DNA of 64,000 nucleotides from an uncultured Akkermansia sp. (GCA_947588735.1 CANQAD010000001.1:20086-84085); one strand, 5' to 3'; counted from the first letter of the stretch, positions 43,939 to 54,061 are shown. Notes: a model not told the origin generated them from the letters alone. A program made the numbers and translations.

Positions 43939-43972
43939 AAACGCCTCCGGCAGCCATCTGTCGGAGGCGTTT
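43939..43972 (+). terminator. Terminator after gyrA
   Basis: AAACGCCTCCG...CGGAGGCGTTT. Confidence 0.65.
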
Positions 43973-44081
43973 CAGGCGCGGCGCAAACTTGGGCGCAAAT
44001 TCCTTAAGCGAACTGAGATAATGAGAGTCTTGAGCACAGAAAAGACGTCTGGGGAGAGGCAACGAACTGCAGGATGGGATT

Positions 44082-46070
44082 CTAACGGTGACTTTGCCCG
44101 CTTCGGATGTATTCGATGATGGGCTTGGCAGCGTAGTAGGAACCATGGAGTGACAGGTGATCGGAATCTCGGTAGAGGAGCTTCCTCTCCGGGGAAATGA
44201 AACACAAATCGCCCGTTTCGCATGAGAGGTGATCCGACACGTCCAGCAGTTCGATACCAGCAGAGCGCACAGCTTCATAGAAGTCGGCATCCTGATTAAG
44301 GAGTTTCTCCCACTGCTCCCGTGAGAGGGATGGCAGCCTGCGCTTGGGATCACGGTAATATGTGTCAACTGGATCGCGATCACCCGAAAAATGCGGAGTA
44401 TCTGCCACGATGATAACCCGCTTGCCACACGCTTGCAGGCGTTTGCAGTAGTCGATGATGGCAGAGATGAGGTAACGACGGCATTCTTCTGGCGGTATGC
44501 GCCGGAAATCCCAGTCCGACAGATTAGTATTCGAAAGACGCAGGTGCCAGAATACCGAGATGATCACGGTTTCAATTTGTGGTGAATTCTTGAGCCAGGC
44601 GAGAATTCCTTCGCCCTTGTTACGATCCCAGCAGGCCTTCCCGGCGATGAGGCGCGTGAAGCAATTTGTTGCCGGAATGCAAGGGTTGTTCAGGTAGATG
44701 CCGCGCATGTCGGCGGTTTCATTGCAACATTGATTCAAACCGCCGTGCAAATGCCAGCTGTGACTATCCCCCAATAGCAGAAAACTGAAAGGAGTTTTAC
44801 TCTTATCACCGATCACCAGTGGGGGATCAGCGAGAGCTCCCGATGGAAACCCGTCCAAGAAATCTTTACTCACCGGGCAGTATGAGCCGCAGTTCATCCT
44901 CTCATACCCGATGCAGCCTCCTATAATCGCCACTCCTGCCACCATGACTCCCATCGTTACCCCAAACGCTTTCTTGCCGAGGTGTTCCTTCCACCCGATA
45001 CAGCGTCTCTCTACTCCCTCATACAGCAACCAAGCCAGCAAAAGTGACACGATGAACAGTACGGCGTACTCCCACCAGAAGAGCTCTCGAAACACAACGT
45101 ATTTCCAAAGCACAATCAGTGGCCAATGCACGAGGTACAGAGAGAAGGACACCTTACCCAACCATTGGATGGGGGGCACTCTCAACAGCTTGCCCGCAAG
45201 TCCCGTATCCGCATAACGCAGAAGCAGTACGCAGCCGACAACCGCCCCGTAGCATAGGGATGTCCCCGTGCTGAGCGTCCATACCGGCGCCAGCGCTAGT
45301 GCAGCGCCGAGTAATGCCATGCCGGCGCGCAGAGCCCGGTGCTCCTGCCATGACGGTAACGTAAGAATCACTGACGCAGCAAGTGGTTCCCAAAGACGCG
45401 TCATTGTGCTGTAGTATGGAAAAACGAACTGGCTGATTCCTTGAGTGTGGGCGGTAATCTCAAAAGAAGATTCCCTGATGTTCAGCAGGACATACAAGCA
45501 GAGGGAAACAACTCCGGCAGTCCACAGTACAGCCCCGCGAATTCTTTCCCGGAGACGGACAACAAACCCCACTACCAGATATAACTGCATGACCACTCCC
45601 ACATACCACAGGTGCAGAAAGGGATTCTCCTGTGCATGAAGATCGAAATACCCGCCGCAACGTGCCACCATTTCATTGCCTATGCCGGCCATTGTGCCGC
45701 CCAGCACAAAAGCAGCACGCTCAATCCGATCCGGGTGCATCCAAAGCAGGCAGCAGGCAAATACCGGCAGGCAGACAATGAACACTGCCGGAAAAATCCT
45801 CCACCACTTCTTCAGCAGGTAGGATCCATAGCGGTTCATATCCCATTGATTCGTACCGTTCCTGAGTATCAAAAAGCCGCTTATAACCAGAAAAAGATCG
45901 ACACCGAAGTACCCGCACGGACACACCTCCGGGTTCAAGTGGTACATCACAACGAGCGCTATGGCTAAACCACGCAGACCCTGCACATGAGCCATCCATG
46001 CCTTTTTCCCTTCCTTTGCGACGGGCCCCGCCATGGTTGGGATTCTATCATTTACCTCATGCACAGTCAA
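44082..46070 (-). CDS. Acyltransferase 3 with C-terminal SGNH-type domain
   Basis: VQGLRGLAIALVVMYHL, GYFGVDLFLVISGFLI; LLLGDSHSWHL in C-terminal half. Confidence 0.9.
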   Translation of the reverse strand: MTVHEVNDRIPTMAGPVAKEGKKAWMAHVQGLRGLAIALVVMYHLNPEVCPCGYFGVDLFLVISGFLILRNGTNQWDMNRYGSYLLKKWWRIFPAVFIVCLPVFACCLLWMHPDRIERAAFVLGGTMAGIGNEMVARCGGYFDLHAQENPFLHLWYVGVVMQLYLVVGFVVRLRERIRGAVLWTAGVVSLCLYVLLNIRESSFEITAHTQGISQFVFPYYSTMTRLWEPLAASVILTLPSWQEHRALRAGMALLGAALALAPVWTLSTGTSLCYGAVVGCVLLLRYADTGLAGKLLRVPPIQWLGKVSFSLYLVHWPLIVLWKYVVFRELFWWEYAVLFIVSLLLAWLLYEGVERRCIGWKEHLGKKAFGVTMGVMVAGVAIIGGCIGYERMNCGSYCPVSKDFLDGFPSGALADPPLVIGDKSKTPFSFLLLGDSHSWHLHGGLNQCCNETADMRGIYLNNPCIPATNCFTRLIAGKACWDRNKGEGILAWLKNSPQIETVIISVFWHLRLSNTNLSDWDFRRIPPEECRRYLISAIIDYCKRLQACGKRVIIVADTPHFSGDRDPVDTYYRDPKRRLPSLSREQWEKLLNQDADFYEAVRSAGIELLDVSDHLSCETGDLCFISPERKLLYRDSDHLSLHGSYYAAKPIIEYIRSGQSHR

Positions 46071-46087
46071 GTGTGTCGGATCCTGTC

Positions 46088-46329
46088 TCAGGGCAACCGC
46101 ATTAGGAAATGCGGTTACTATTTACGATTGACGAGTTACGAATTACGATTTATTGATCATGTGCGCGTTGCGCAGTTTATTTCGAATCATGAACGTAGGC
46201 AGGAGAGTTCTTGAGAGCCGTCATCATGATGACGGCTTGTTGTCATTTTTTTTGATGCGTATCAACAATAATATCAATCAACAAGGCCATTTTCTCCGTT
46301 GATGAACTTCTTTCAAATTCGTTTGCTCT
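46088..46329 (+). mobile_element. Repeat family 1, copy D (near full length)
   Basis: Homologous to A-C; flank sequence GGATCCTGTCTCAGGGCAA present at 46078-46096 and 46330-46348. Confidence 0.85.
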
Positions 46330-46342
46330 GGATCCTGTCTCA

Positions 46343-46365
46343 GGGCAATCGCATTCGGGAAAATG
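46343..46365 (+). repeat. Remnant of a second family 1 left end abutting copy D
   Basis: GGGCAATCGCATTCGGGAAAATG resembles GGGCAACCGCATTAGGAAATG. Confidence 0.45.
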
Positions 46366-46441
46366 AGAGAAAACTCCCAGCCGCCAGATCACGACTGTTT
46401 TGGAATTTGTCGGGTGATTTATGGTGTGGCGTATAATAAAA

Positions 46442-46473
46442 CACCTCCTTAACTATTGATTGTTAAAGAGGTG
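46442..46473 (-). terminator. Terminator downstream of tRNA-Met
   Basis: CACCTCCTTAAC/GTTAAAGAGGTG hairpin; TTTTATTAT follows on minus strand. Confidence 0.65.
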
Positions 46474-46481
46474 GATGTGCT

Positions 46482-46552
<71 letters not shown>

Positions 46553-46628
46553 TTGTGTGGGCGGAGTATAGACAGACTTTGGGGATTTGTCCAGCAAAAT
46601 TTTTATAAGATAAGAAAATTAAAAGGAA

Positions 46629-46658
46629 CCGGCGCAGCGGTGGGAGCCACTGCGCCGG
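46629..46658 (-). terminator. Terminator of OprB-like gene
   Basis: CCGGCGCAG-GTGG...CCAC-TGCGCCGG hairpin with T-rich tail on minus strand. Confidence 0.65.
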
Positions 46659-46688
46659 GTGCATACACATTACAGCACCGACAAAAGA

Positions 46689-47906
46689 TCAGAAAGAAAA
46701 GACGCCCTGTACGCCAAACACGCAGGCGTCGGAGTTTGCCGAGTAAGCGGGGTTGTGGATGTACTGGAAATGCGGCACTACCTTGAACCACTCCATGAGC
46801 TGCAGGTTGTACATGAGTTCCAACACGCTCTCACGGTTGTGCTCGGTGGGGTCATCGATGGAGTTGGCGCCCTTGAAAACGCCGTAGGAGATGCCGATGA
46901 AGTCATCGGCACGGCGCGAAAAGGGGTGAAGGTGTGCGCCCAGGGAAAGTTCAGCAGAGCTGCCGAGATCCTGTTTGGCGCCGAAGCCGGAGCGAACATA
47001 GACGGTGACGTGCTCGTTGGGGGAGAATTCCACACTGCCGACGAGACCGGCGTTGCGGCGATGATGGACGCCTTCTTCGCGTTCTTCATCGATCATTTGG
47101 AAGAAGGGATTGAGACGAATCGTTCCCTTTCCTTCACAGAAAATGTGTCCATATTCGCCGACTACGCAGTACCCATCGCTTTGCCCGTTGAAGGGGTCGT
47201 AGCCCATCTCGACACCGGTGCGGGAGACGGCCGCCATCACGTAGTTTTTCCTGCCTAGCTCCACCTGCAATACGGCGCCGACATTGCTGTCCACCAAGGG
47301 CAGGATGGTGGAGTTCACAAAACCGGAGTTGACGAAGGAGGAGAAGGTGTCATTGGCGATGCTTACGGCGTCAAAGTAGTTGGTGAGATTCACAACGCCG
47401 GCGATGAGGCAGGCTCGCTTGTCGGCGAAGTAGTGCATGAGAGCCACTTCCGGAAAGAAGAGATCATGCGGGCCCATCACATCCGGATGCACGGAGGTGG
47501 AGGTGCCGAAGCCCTCCACGTACGTCGCCGAATCATTGGCGCGGGCAGAATCAGGATCGAGCGCCCATGAACCGGATATCTCCACGCGCAGCCAAGTGCC
47601 GCCGTTGACATCGTCTTTGATGAGGCGCTGATTGAGTTGCCCGTGGATGAGGGCGAAGTTGTTGTTGCACGGCGTATCTGTGGAGGCGCGATGGGTTCCC
47701 CAGTAGCCGTATGCCAGGTCAAGCCCCCACTGAGTACCGTATGTTGCGTGGGCTCGCACTTTGTAGGCGGGGTCACCCTCCTCGGGGGTGAACATGTTGA
47801 TGCCTTCCAGAATATCGCCCGGCTGTGGAGTTTCATCAGCCGGGGAGAGTGACGGCATAGCCACGAGGCCAGCCAGGATGCTTCGAATGATTGTTTTTGT
47901 TTTCAT
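46689..47906 (-). CDS. OprB-family (carbohydrate-selective) porin-like protein
   Basis: Signal peptide; OprB-like repeats ending ...ACVFGVQGVFSF. Confidence 0.72.
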   Translation of the reverse strand: MKTKTIIRSILAGLVAMPSLSPADETPQPGDILEGINMFTPEEGDPAYKVRAHATYGTQWGLDLAYGYWGTHRASTDTPCNNNFALIHGQLNQRLIKDDVNGGTWLRVEISGSWALDPDSARANDSATYVEGFGTSTSVHPDVMGPHDLFFPEVALMHYFADKRACLIAGVVNLTNYFDAVSIANDTFSSFVNSGFVNSTILPLVDSNVGAVLQVELGRKNYVMAAVSRTGVEMGYDPFNGQSDGYCVVGEYGHIFCEGKGTIRLNPFFQMIDEEREEGVHHRRNAGLVGSVEFSPNEHVTVYVRSGFGAKQDLGSSAELSLGAHLHPFSRRADDFIGISYGVFKGANSIDDPTEHNRESVLELMYNLQLMEWFKVVPHFQYIHNPAYSANSDACVFGVQGVFSF

Positions 47907-48003
47907 GGTTTATTTTGTTGTTTTATGGGAGAATGATGGCACAGCAGGTGCCGAACTCGATCTGTCTCAACGAGTTGGAAAAGCAGCTGCCGAACAGCAT
48001 AGT

Positions 48004-48210
48004 TTAAACGTTCGGAGGCTTAGAATCAGAGGTTTCTCCGGGCTGGGAGGAGTTAAGACAACGAGTGACGCTGCGACCGCAGCATGCACGGGAACAGTTG
48101 GCGCATGGGCTGGTGCCTGAGCATGATGTGCAGCCGCGCTTGCGCAGACAGGAGAAAAGAGCCCATATGCCGGCGATGACAAGAAGACCTATGATGATGA
48201 TATCGCCCAT
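48004..48210 (-). CDS. FeoB-associated Cys-rich membrane protein
   Basis: GDIIIIGLLVIAGIWALFSCLRKRGCTSCSGTSPCANCSRAC; directly downstream of feoB. Confidence 0.75.
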   Translation of the reverse strand: MGDIIIIGLLVIAGIWALFSCLRKRGCTSCSGTSPCANCSRACCGRSVTRCLNSSQPGETSDSKPPNV

Positions 48211-48225
48211 AGAACAGCGGGATAT

Positions 48226-51003
48226 TTAGAGTTTTTGAAGGGGTTGAGGTTTGCGCCGCAGCAGCATGTAGAGGATACCCAGACCGACCGCGCAGGCCAT
48301 TAATTGTCCGGTGGCAAAGACGCCGGTACTCACCCAGGTGCCGATCTGATAGACGAGCAAAGCCATGAAATACGCCCATACGCACATGTAGCCGATGGCA
48401 AACCATGTCCACAGTCCGCTGTTCATCTCGCGCCGGATAGCGCCGCAGGCTGCGAAACACGGGGCGCAGAGCAGGTTGAAGAGCATGAATGAAAGCGCAC
48501 TGAGGGAGGTGAAGGCCCCGGATGCCTGAATTGCCGCGGCCACGCCGCTTGTTTCTTCATTTTCCTCCACGCCGAAGAAAAATTGCGTGAGGGAGGTCAA
48601 CCAACTTTGCTCGGCATCCGTGTCCTCTGGCGTGTTTTCTGCCGGAGGGGCGGGTTCAGCTGGGGAGGCGGAGCGTATATCGGCGTCCGCCTGGCACAAA
48701 AGCATGGTGAGGGCTGTGAGCATGTTGCATTTTGGAAGGATGGAGGAGTTGGGCAGGGAATCCTCACCCTCCTCTGCCGGAGCCTGGGCAGCGTCAGGAG
48801 TCGTCTGAGGTGCCTCGATTGGATCGTCTTTTTTATCCGCATTGCCGGCGTAGAGGACGCCGAAAGTCCCCACCACATTTTCTTTGGCAACGAGACCGGT
48901 GACCGTGGCTACGGCGGGACGCCAATCTCCCCAGCCGAGCGGCGCAAAGATGGGAGCAAACTGGTGGCCTACATCGGCGAGCATGCTCTGCTCGATGGCG
49001 GCTTCATTTTCCGACGTATCGAGGAAGCGCATGGTCCAGGTATAGTTGCTGGTGAACCAGATGATGGCCGAGGCGATGAATATGATGGTGCCTGCCTTGT
49101 GCACGAAAGCTTTGCAGCGTTCCATGGCGCGCAAGTTGATGTTGGTGCCGCGCGGGATATGGTAGGGCGGCAATTCCATGACAAAGGGAGTGTAGCCGCC
49201 GGCAAACATGTGGGTCTTACGCAGCATGAGGCCGCCGAGGATGACAGAGGCGATGCCGGCAAAGTAGGCGATGGTGGCGATGGTGGGACTTTGTCCGACC
49301 ACGGCGCCGATGAGCGCGATGATGGGCAGCTTGGCGCCGCAAGGTACGAAGGTGGTGAGCATGATGGTCATGCGGCGATCCTTTTCATTCTCGATGGTGC
49401 GCGTGGCCATGACCCCCGGCACGCCGCAGCCCATGGAAACGAGCAGGGGAATGAAGGATTTACCGGACAAACCGATGGTCCGGAAGATGCGATCCATCAT
49501 GAAAGCTACACGTGCCATGTACCCGCAATCTTCCAGCAGCGAGAGCAGGAGAAAGAGCACCGCCATTTGCGGCAGGAAACCCAACACGGCTCCTACGCCC
49601 GCCACAATGCCGTCCGTGAGCAGGGAACTGAGTTGTGCGCTGCAGCCCAACCCGACTCGACCGAGTAGGGATACGCCGACGCTCACGCCACTGAGCAGGA
49701 CCAGCCACAGGATGTACTCCGTACGGGCGGCGCGTCCCTCCAGTCGAAAAGGATGCAGACCCACGCCGGAAGGCACGCTGCCGTACTGATTCGCATGAGC
49801 CGTACCGCGGAAGCAGATGCAGGCGAGCAGCAGAAAAGCGTTGGCGATGTTGAGCAGGTACATGACGCCTGAGTGCAGCCAGCTCGGCAGGTGTGGGCAC
49901 ATGTACTCCAAAAGGAAGGGGGCGATGGCCAGGTAGAGCCACGAGCCATTCAGACCGACATCGTGCAGACGGCGCAGCGTCGCCGGGAAGATGAGGCACA
50001 TGGACAGCACGGCGCCGAACAGAGTGAGACTCTCCGCCGATGCGGGATCGGTGCCGATGAATCCGGCAAGCCAGCCGCCCACGACCGGGCCGAAAAGTAC
50101 GTCATTTGCCCAATCGGTTCCCCAACTGCCTACTGTGCCGATGGAGATGTAGTAGATGGCCCACATGACCAGCACGAAAATGACCAGACCCCACACACGA
50201 TGCGTCAGCAGGCGATCCACGCGAGCAGAAAAGCTTTCAACCTGTCTCTCACCATGCAGCACTTCTTTCATGAACGAGCAAATGGCATCGTAGCGACCAC
50301 CGGCGATGATGGAAGCCATGTCGTCGTCCGCTTCCTTTTCCAGCGCCAGCCTTTTGTCCTCGATTTCGTGACGCTCGGCCGTGTTGTGTCCCTCCAGCGC
50401 GCGCGGATCGTCCTCCAGCATTTTTACGGCTTGCAGGCGGCTGCAGGAAAAACGGGTGCGCAGTTCCGCGATGACCGCCTCCACTGACCCCCGGAACTTG
50501 AGCGGTGCAGGCGCAGCGGGCAAAGCGCCGAGCAACAAGTCTGTCAGCTCGCGTATGCCGGTGTGGTGCAGCGCGCTTATCTTGACCACAGGGCAACCCA
50601 GCTTGCGGCTCAGCGCCTCGGCATCGATGCGCCTTCCCCGCTGCTCTGCCAGGTCAATCATATTCAATGCCACGATCATCGGCAGCCCGGCCTCCATGAG
50701 TTGCGAAGTGAGGTAGAGGTTGCGCTCCATATTCGTGGCATCGATCACGTTCACGATCAGATCCGGCTTCTCATCCAGCAGGTAGCGGCGCGTAATTACC
50801 TCCTCTGGTGAATACGGTGAAAGGGAATAGATGCCCGGCAAATCCAACAGCTCGACTCCGGCGTGTTCCTTCAATTCGCCCGTCTTGCGCTCTACTGTCA
50901 CTCCGGGCCAATTCCCTACGTATTGATTCGCTCCCGTCAGTTCATTGAAGAGGGATGTCTTCCCGCTGTTCGGATTTCCCGCTAGTGCTATTTTCTTTTT
51001 CAT
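48226..51003 (-). CDS. feoB: Ferrous iron transport protein B with embedded DUF805-like segment
   Basis: GNPNSGKTSLFNELTG; GAVLGFLPQMAVLF; ISMGCGVPG-type motifs; extra segment at aa ~322-450. Confidence 0.95.
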   Translation of the reverse strand: MKKKIALAGNPNSGKTSLFNELTGANQYVGNWPGVTVERKTGELKEHAGVELLDLPGIYSLSPYSPEEVITRRYLLDEKPDLIVNVIDATNMERNLYLTSQLMEAGLPMIVALNMIDLAEQRGRRIDAEALSRKLGCPVVKISALHHTGIRELTDLLLGALPAAPAPLKFRGSVEAVIAELRTRFSCSRLQAVKMLEDDPRALEGHNTAERHEIEDKRLALEKEADDDMASIIAGGRYDAICSFMKEVLHGERQVESFSARVDRLLTHRVWGLVIFVLVMWAIYYISIGTVGSWGTDWANDVLFGPVVGGWLAGFIGTDPASAESLTLFGAVLSMCLIFPATLRRLHDVGLNGSWLYLAIAPFLLEYMCPHLPSWLHSGVMYLLNIANAFLLLACICFRGTAHANQYGSVPSGVGLHPFRLEGRAARTEYILWLVLLSGVSVGVSLLGRVGLGCSAQLSSLLTDGIVAGVGAVLGFLPQMAVLFLLLSLLEDCGYMARVAFMMDRIFRTIGLSGKSFIPLLVSMGCGVPGVMATRTIENEKDRRMTIMLTTFVPCGAKLPIIALIGAVVGQSPTIATIAYFAGIASVILGGLMLRKTHMFAGGYTPFVMELPPYHIPRGTNINLRAMERCKAFVHKAGTIIFIASAIIWFTSNYTWTMRFLDTSENEAAIEQSMLADVGHQFAPIFAPLGWGDWRPAVATVTGLVAKENVVGTFGVLYAGNADKKDDPIEAPQTTPDAAQAPAEEGEDSLPNSSILPKCNMLTALTMLLCQADADIRSASPAEPAPPAENTPEDTDAEQSWLTSLTQFFFGVEENEETSGVAAAIQASGAFTSLSALSFMLFNLLCAPCFAACGAIRREMNSGLWTWFAIGYMCVWAYFMALLVYQIGTWVSTGVFATGQLMACAVGLGILYMLLRRKPQPLQKL

Positions 51004-51004
51004 G

Positions 51005-51018
51005 TTAAATAAGACTAA
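51005..51018. promoter_or_regulatory. TTAR-N6-CTAA site 1 (feoA-feoB gap)
   Basis: TTAAATAAGACTAA, part of the larger dyad TTAAATAAGACTAACTTAA. Confidence 0.45.
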
Positions 51019-51033
51019 CTTAAAAGTAAAAAA

Positions 51034-51270
51034 TCATTTCATCAGGATGCACGCGGCTTCCGCCTTGCGCAGCGAGAGTTCGTACCCGCGTACCGTTACT
51101 TCAATCGGATCCCCCAGCGGCGCCACCTTGCGGACGGTTACCTCGGCGCCTTTCGTGAGTCCCATATCGAGTATCCTTTGGCGCAATGCTCCTTCTCCTC
51201 CCACTTTCAGCACCTTTCGCCTTTCCCCGGTGCCGACTTCTCGTAATGTCATGTTTTCTGTTGTGTTCAT
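51034..51270 (-). CDS. feoA: Ferrous iron transport protein A
   Basis: SH3-like FeoA sequence; adjacent to feoB. Confidence 0.92.
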   Translation of the reverse strand: MNTTENMTLREVGTGERRKVLKVGGEGALRQRILDMGLTKGAEVTVRKVAPLGDPIEVTVRGYELSLRKAEAACILMK

Positions 51271-51271
51271 G

Positions 51272-51285
51272 TTAGAGAGATCTAA
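51272..51285. promoter_or_regulatory. TTAG-N6-CTAA site 2 (feoA 5' end)
   Basis: TTAGAGAGATCTAA. Confidence 0.5.
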
Positions 51286-51300
51286 TTTTTCGGCAGGATA

Positions 51301-51314
51301 TTAGCCTTGACTAA
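51301..51314. promoter_or_regulatory. TTAG-N6-CTAA site 3 (upstream of feoA)
   Basis: TTAGCCTTGACTAA. Confidence 0.5.
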
Positions 51315-51529
51315 CTAGCATGTCAAGATTTTTTTCGAAAAAAAAGAAAAAAAGCTACAAGAGATGGTACGCGGATATGTGGAGAGGCAGGAAACATACA
51401 GGGCAAGGGCATTAGAAACATCATCCCGGGAAGAGGAACGCCAGACATTGGATCGCAGGTGAGGAAAAAGGACATGGGGCAACACGGATTCGCCGCAGGG
51501 GAGAGACTTGCGCTGTAGTTTGCCCGCGG

Positions 51530-52648
51530 TCAGAAAAGCTGCAAAATTTCCCGTGCAGCCGTGGCAGCAGATCCACCGCTTTGCGCGAGGCAGCATACGG
51601 CAGAGCTCATGTCATGCAGCGTTTGCTCACGTTCGGTCGGCTGCATCAGTCGCTCAAGCTCTGCGATACAGTTGGCGGCATTGAAGTCGCGCTGAATAAG
51701 CTCTCGTGTGACGGCGGCTTCCGCCAGGATATTAACCATGCCGATGAAACGGATGGTGAGCAGCAGACGTCCCAGCAGATAAGTGCCCCACGCTACTTTG
51801 TACACCAAAGCGAAAGGTAGATTGTGCAGCGCGGCTTCCAGTGTGGCGGTGCCGGAAGTGACGAGTGCTGCCTGTGCTCGATCCATGAGCGAATGGTAGT
51901 TGCCCAAGTGGATGTTGAGGGTTTCCTCCGGTACACCGGCGCGAGCTGCCATGCGCTGCATTTTTTGCAGCAGTTTCGGGGATGAGGCGGACGTCTCTAT
52001 TTTCCATTCCGGGTGCAGCGTACGCAGACGCGTGGCAACCTGGAGAAAGACGGGGAAATGGCGTTCCACCTCGCGCATACGAGAACCTGGAAAGAGTCCA
52101 ATGAGCTGTGCCTCGCGAATGTTCCCATTGCGTGTGGCTAGGATGTCATCGGCAAGAGGATGACCCACAAATCGGGTGCGCAGCCCAGCCTTCTCGAAGA
52201 GCGGTTGCTCGAAAGGAAAGGTGCATAGCATGAGATCCAGCATGGCGGCGAGTTTGGGGATGCGGCTCTTGTGCCAAGCCCACACCATCGGTGCAATAAA
52301 CCAGATGATTTTGATGCCCGGACAGCGCGCGCGCACCCGCTTGGCAAGGCGCTGATTGAAACCGGGGTAGTCGATGAGCAGCAGACCGTCCGGTTTGTCG
52401 GTTGCAATGCGTCGTTCCATTTCCTTAAGGCGGCGCAGAAAGAAGCGCACGTGGCGCAGAACCTCCACCACACCGATGACGGCGGCTTGCTCTGCCCAGT
52501 CCTCAATGGAGTCTGGCGACAGGGCATGCATACGAGCGCCGCCCAAGCCGGCAAAGGAGATATCCGGGCGACGATTGAGCAATTCTTGCATGAGCAAAGC
52601 CCCTTGTTTATCGCCGCTCTTCTCGCCAGCTACCACATAGAACTTCAT
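51530..52648 (-). CDS. lpxB: Lipid-A-disaccharide synthase
   Basis: GEKSGDKQGALLMQEL; LFPGSRMREVERHFPVFL. Confidence 0.93.
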   Translation of the reverse strand: MKFYVVAGEKSGDKQGALLMQELLNRRPDISFAGLGGARMHALSPDSIEDWAEQAAVIGVVEVLRHVRFFLRRLKEMERRIATDKPDGLLLIDYPGFNQRLAKRVRARCPGIKIIWFIAPMVWAWHKSRIPKLAAMLDLMLCTFPFEQPLFEKAGLRTRFVGHPLADDILATRNGNIREAQLIGLFPGSRMREVERHFPVFLQVATRLRTLHPEWKIETSASSPKLLQKMQRMAARAGVPEETLNIHLGNYHSLMDRAQAALVTSGTATLEAALHNLPFALVYKVAWGTYLLGRLLLTIRFIGMVNILAEAAVTRELIQRDFNAANCIAELERLMQPTEREQTLHDMSSAVCCLAQSGGSAATAAREILQLF

Positions 52649-52726
52649 GTCTGCATTCTAGCACGGCCCTTGTGCAGGCGCAAGAAAAGTCTTTCCAAAC
52701 CGCCGCATGACGGGCATAATAGGCGC

Positions 52727-53389
52727 ATGCATGCATGGCTGGTTATCTGGATGCAGTGGGTAGCAGATCTCGGTTACGCAGGTGTGGTCTTGCTCATGGC
52801 GATGGAGAGCTCTGTTCTGCCGGTGCCCAGCGAGGTTGTCGTGCCGCCGGCGGCAATTCTGGCGGCGCATCCCGAGGCTGCAATGAGCTTCTGGGGCGTG
52901 GTGGCAGCAGGCACAGTGGGGTCATATGCCGGCTCATGCGTCATGTACGCCCTGGCGCTGTGGGCTGGGCGCCCTTTTATCCTGAGGTTTGGTAAATGGT
53001 TTTTCATGCCGCGGCAGAAGGTGGAGAAAGCGGAGCTGTTCATGCAACGCTACTCGGCGCCGGGTATCTTTTTCTCACGTTTCCTGCCGGTGGTGCGCCA
53101 CCTCATCTCTATCCCTGCGGGATTGGCACGTGTGAACTTTCTCACCTTTTCCATCGCTACCATATCCGGGTCTGCCATTTGGTGTGCCGTGCTCGCATGG
53201 TTTGGCGATAAAATTGGCCGTAATCATCCGGATATTTTAAGTTCCCCGGAGAACCTGATTCGCGCTGTGAAGGATGAAACGGGGCTTATCGTGGGCGGCG
53301 TATTGCTGCTGGTAGTCCTCTATGCGCTCATGCGCTGGATGACGCTCGGGGAGGACCGTGAAACTCAGAGCCGCGAGAGGGCCGATTGA
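52727..53389 (+). CDS. DedA/SNARE-associated family membrane protein
   Basis: ESSVLPVPSEVVVPPAA; FFSRFLPVVRHLISIPAGLARV; start at MHAWLV. Confidence 0.9.
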   Translation: MHAWLVIWMQWVADLGYAGVVLLMAMESSVLPVPSEVVVPPAAILAAHPEAAMSFWGVVAAGTVGSYAGSCVMYALALWAGRPFILRFGKWFFMPRQKVEKAELFMQRYSAPGIFFSRFLPVVRHLISIPAGLARVNFLTFSIATISGSAIWCAVLAWFGDKIGRNHPDILSSPENLIRAVKDETGLIVGGVLLLVVLYALMRWMTLGEDRETQSRERAD

Positions 53390-53943
53390 ATGGCAGCGGG
53401 GTAGAGGATATGCTCCTGCACTTGAATACGGGCATGGAGCGATTCGGGAGTGTCGTCGGGCAGCACGGGCACATAGGCTTGCATAATGATTTCCCCCGTG
53501 TCCATACCTGCATCCACATAATGCACGGTACAGCCGGTTTGTGAGGCGCCGGCTTCAAGGGCTTGTTTCCATGCCTCCACACCCGGAAATTGGGGCAGCA
53601 GGGCAGGGTGGATATTCAAGATGCGGCGGGGAAAAGCATCCAATAGCGGCTGCTTCACCAGGCGCATGAAGCCTGCCAGACAAACTAAATCCACCTGCAT
53701 TTCCCGGAGCCGTTGAGCCAGGTCTGCTTGCTCCTCCTCCGGAAACTTATTTTTGAAGCCATGGCAGTTCAGAATACCAGTAAGCACGCCGCGCTGAGCT
53801 GCCCGTTTCAGGATGAAAGCATTTTGATTGTCAGAAAGCACGATGACGACCTCGGCATCCAGTCGTCCGTCATCAATCGCGTTGAAAATCGATTGGCAAT
53901 TAGATCCGGATCCGGAACCAAGTACAGCAATACGCGTCTTCAT
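53365..53943 (-). CDS. purN: Phosphoribosylglycinamide formyltransferase
   Basis: VLGSGSGSNCQSI; LAGFMRLV; ILNIHPALLPQFPG. Confidence 0.95.
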   Translation of the reverse strand: MKTRIAVLGSGSGSNCQSIFNAIDDGRLDAEVVIVLSDNQNAFILKRAAQRGVLTGILNCHGFKNKFPEEEQADLAQRLREMQVDLVCLAGFMRLVKQPLLDAFPRRILNIHPALLPQFPGVEAWKQALEAGASQTGCTVHYVDAGMDTGEIIMQAYVPVLPDDTPESLHARIQVQEHILYPAAIQSALSRL

Positions 53944-53999
53944 ACGCCACTAACTCTATCGTAAACCCCTTCGTTTGTCAATTCGTTGACTTCTCCGGC

Positions 54000-54061
54000 C
54001 AGGGCAACCGCATTAGGAAATGCGGTTGCTATTTACGATTGACGAGTTACGAATTACGATG
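54000..54061 (+). repeat. Repeat family 1, truncated copy E (left ~60 bp)
   Basis: AGGGCAACCGCATTAGGAAATGCGGTTGCTATTTACGATTGACGAGTTACGAATTACGAT. Confidence 0.85.

Noticed and set aside
48583-49668. 361-aa + strand ORF within feoB
   Set aside because: Antisense to feoB; compositionally biased, no domain
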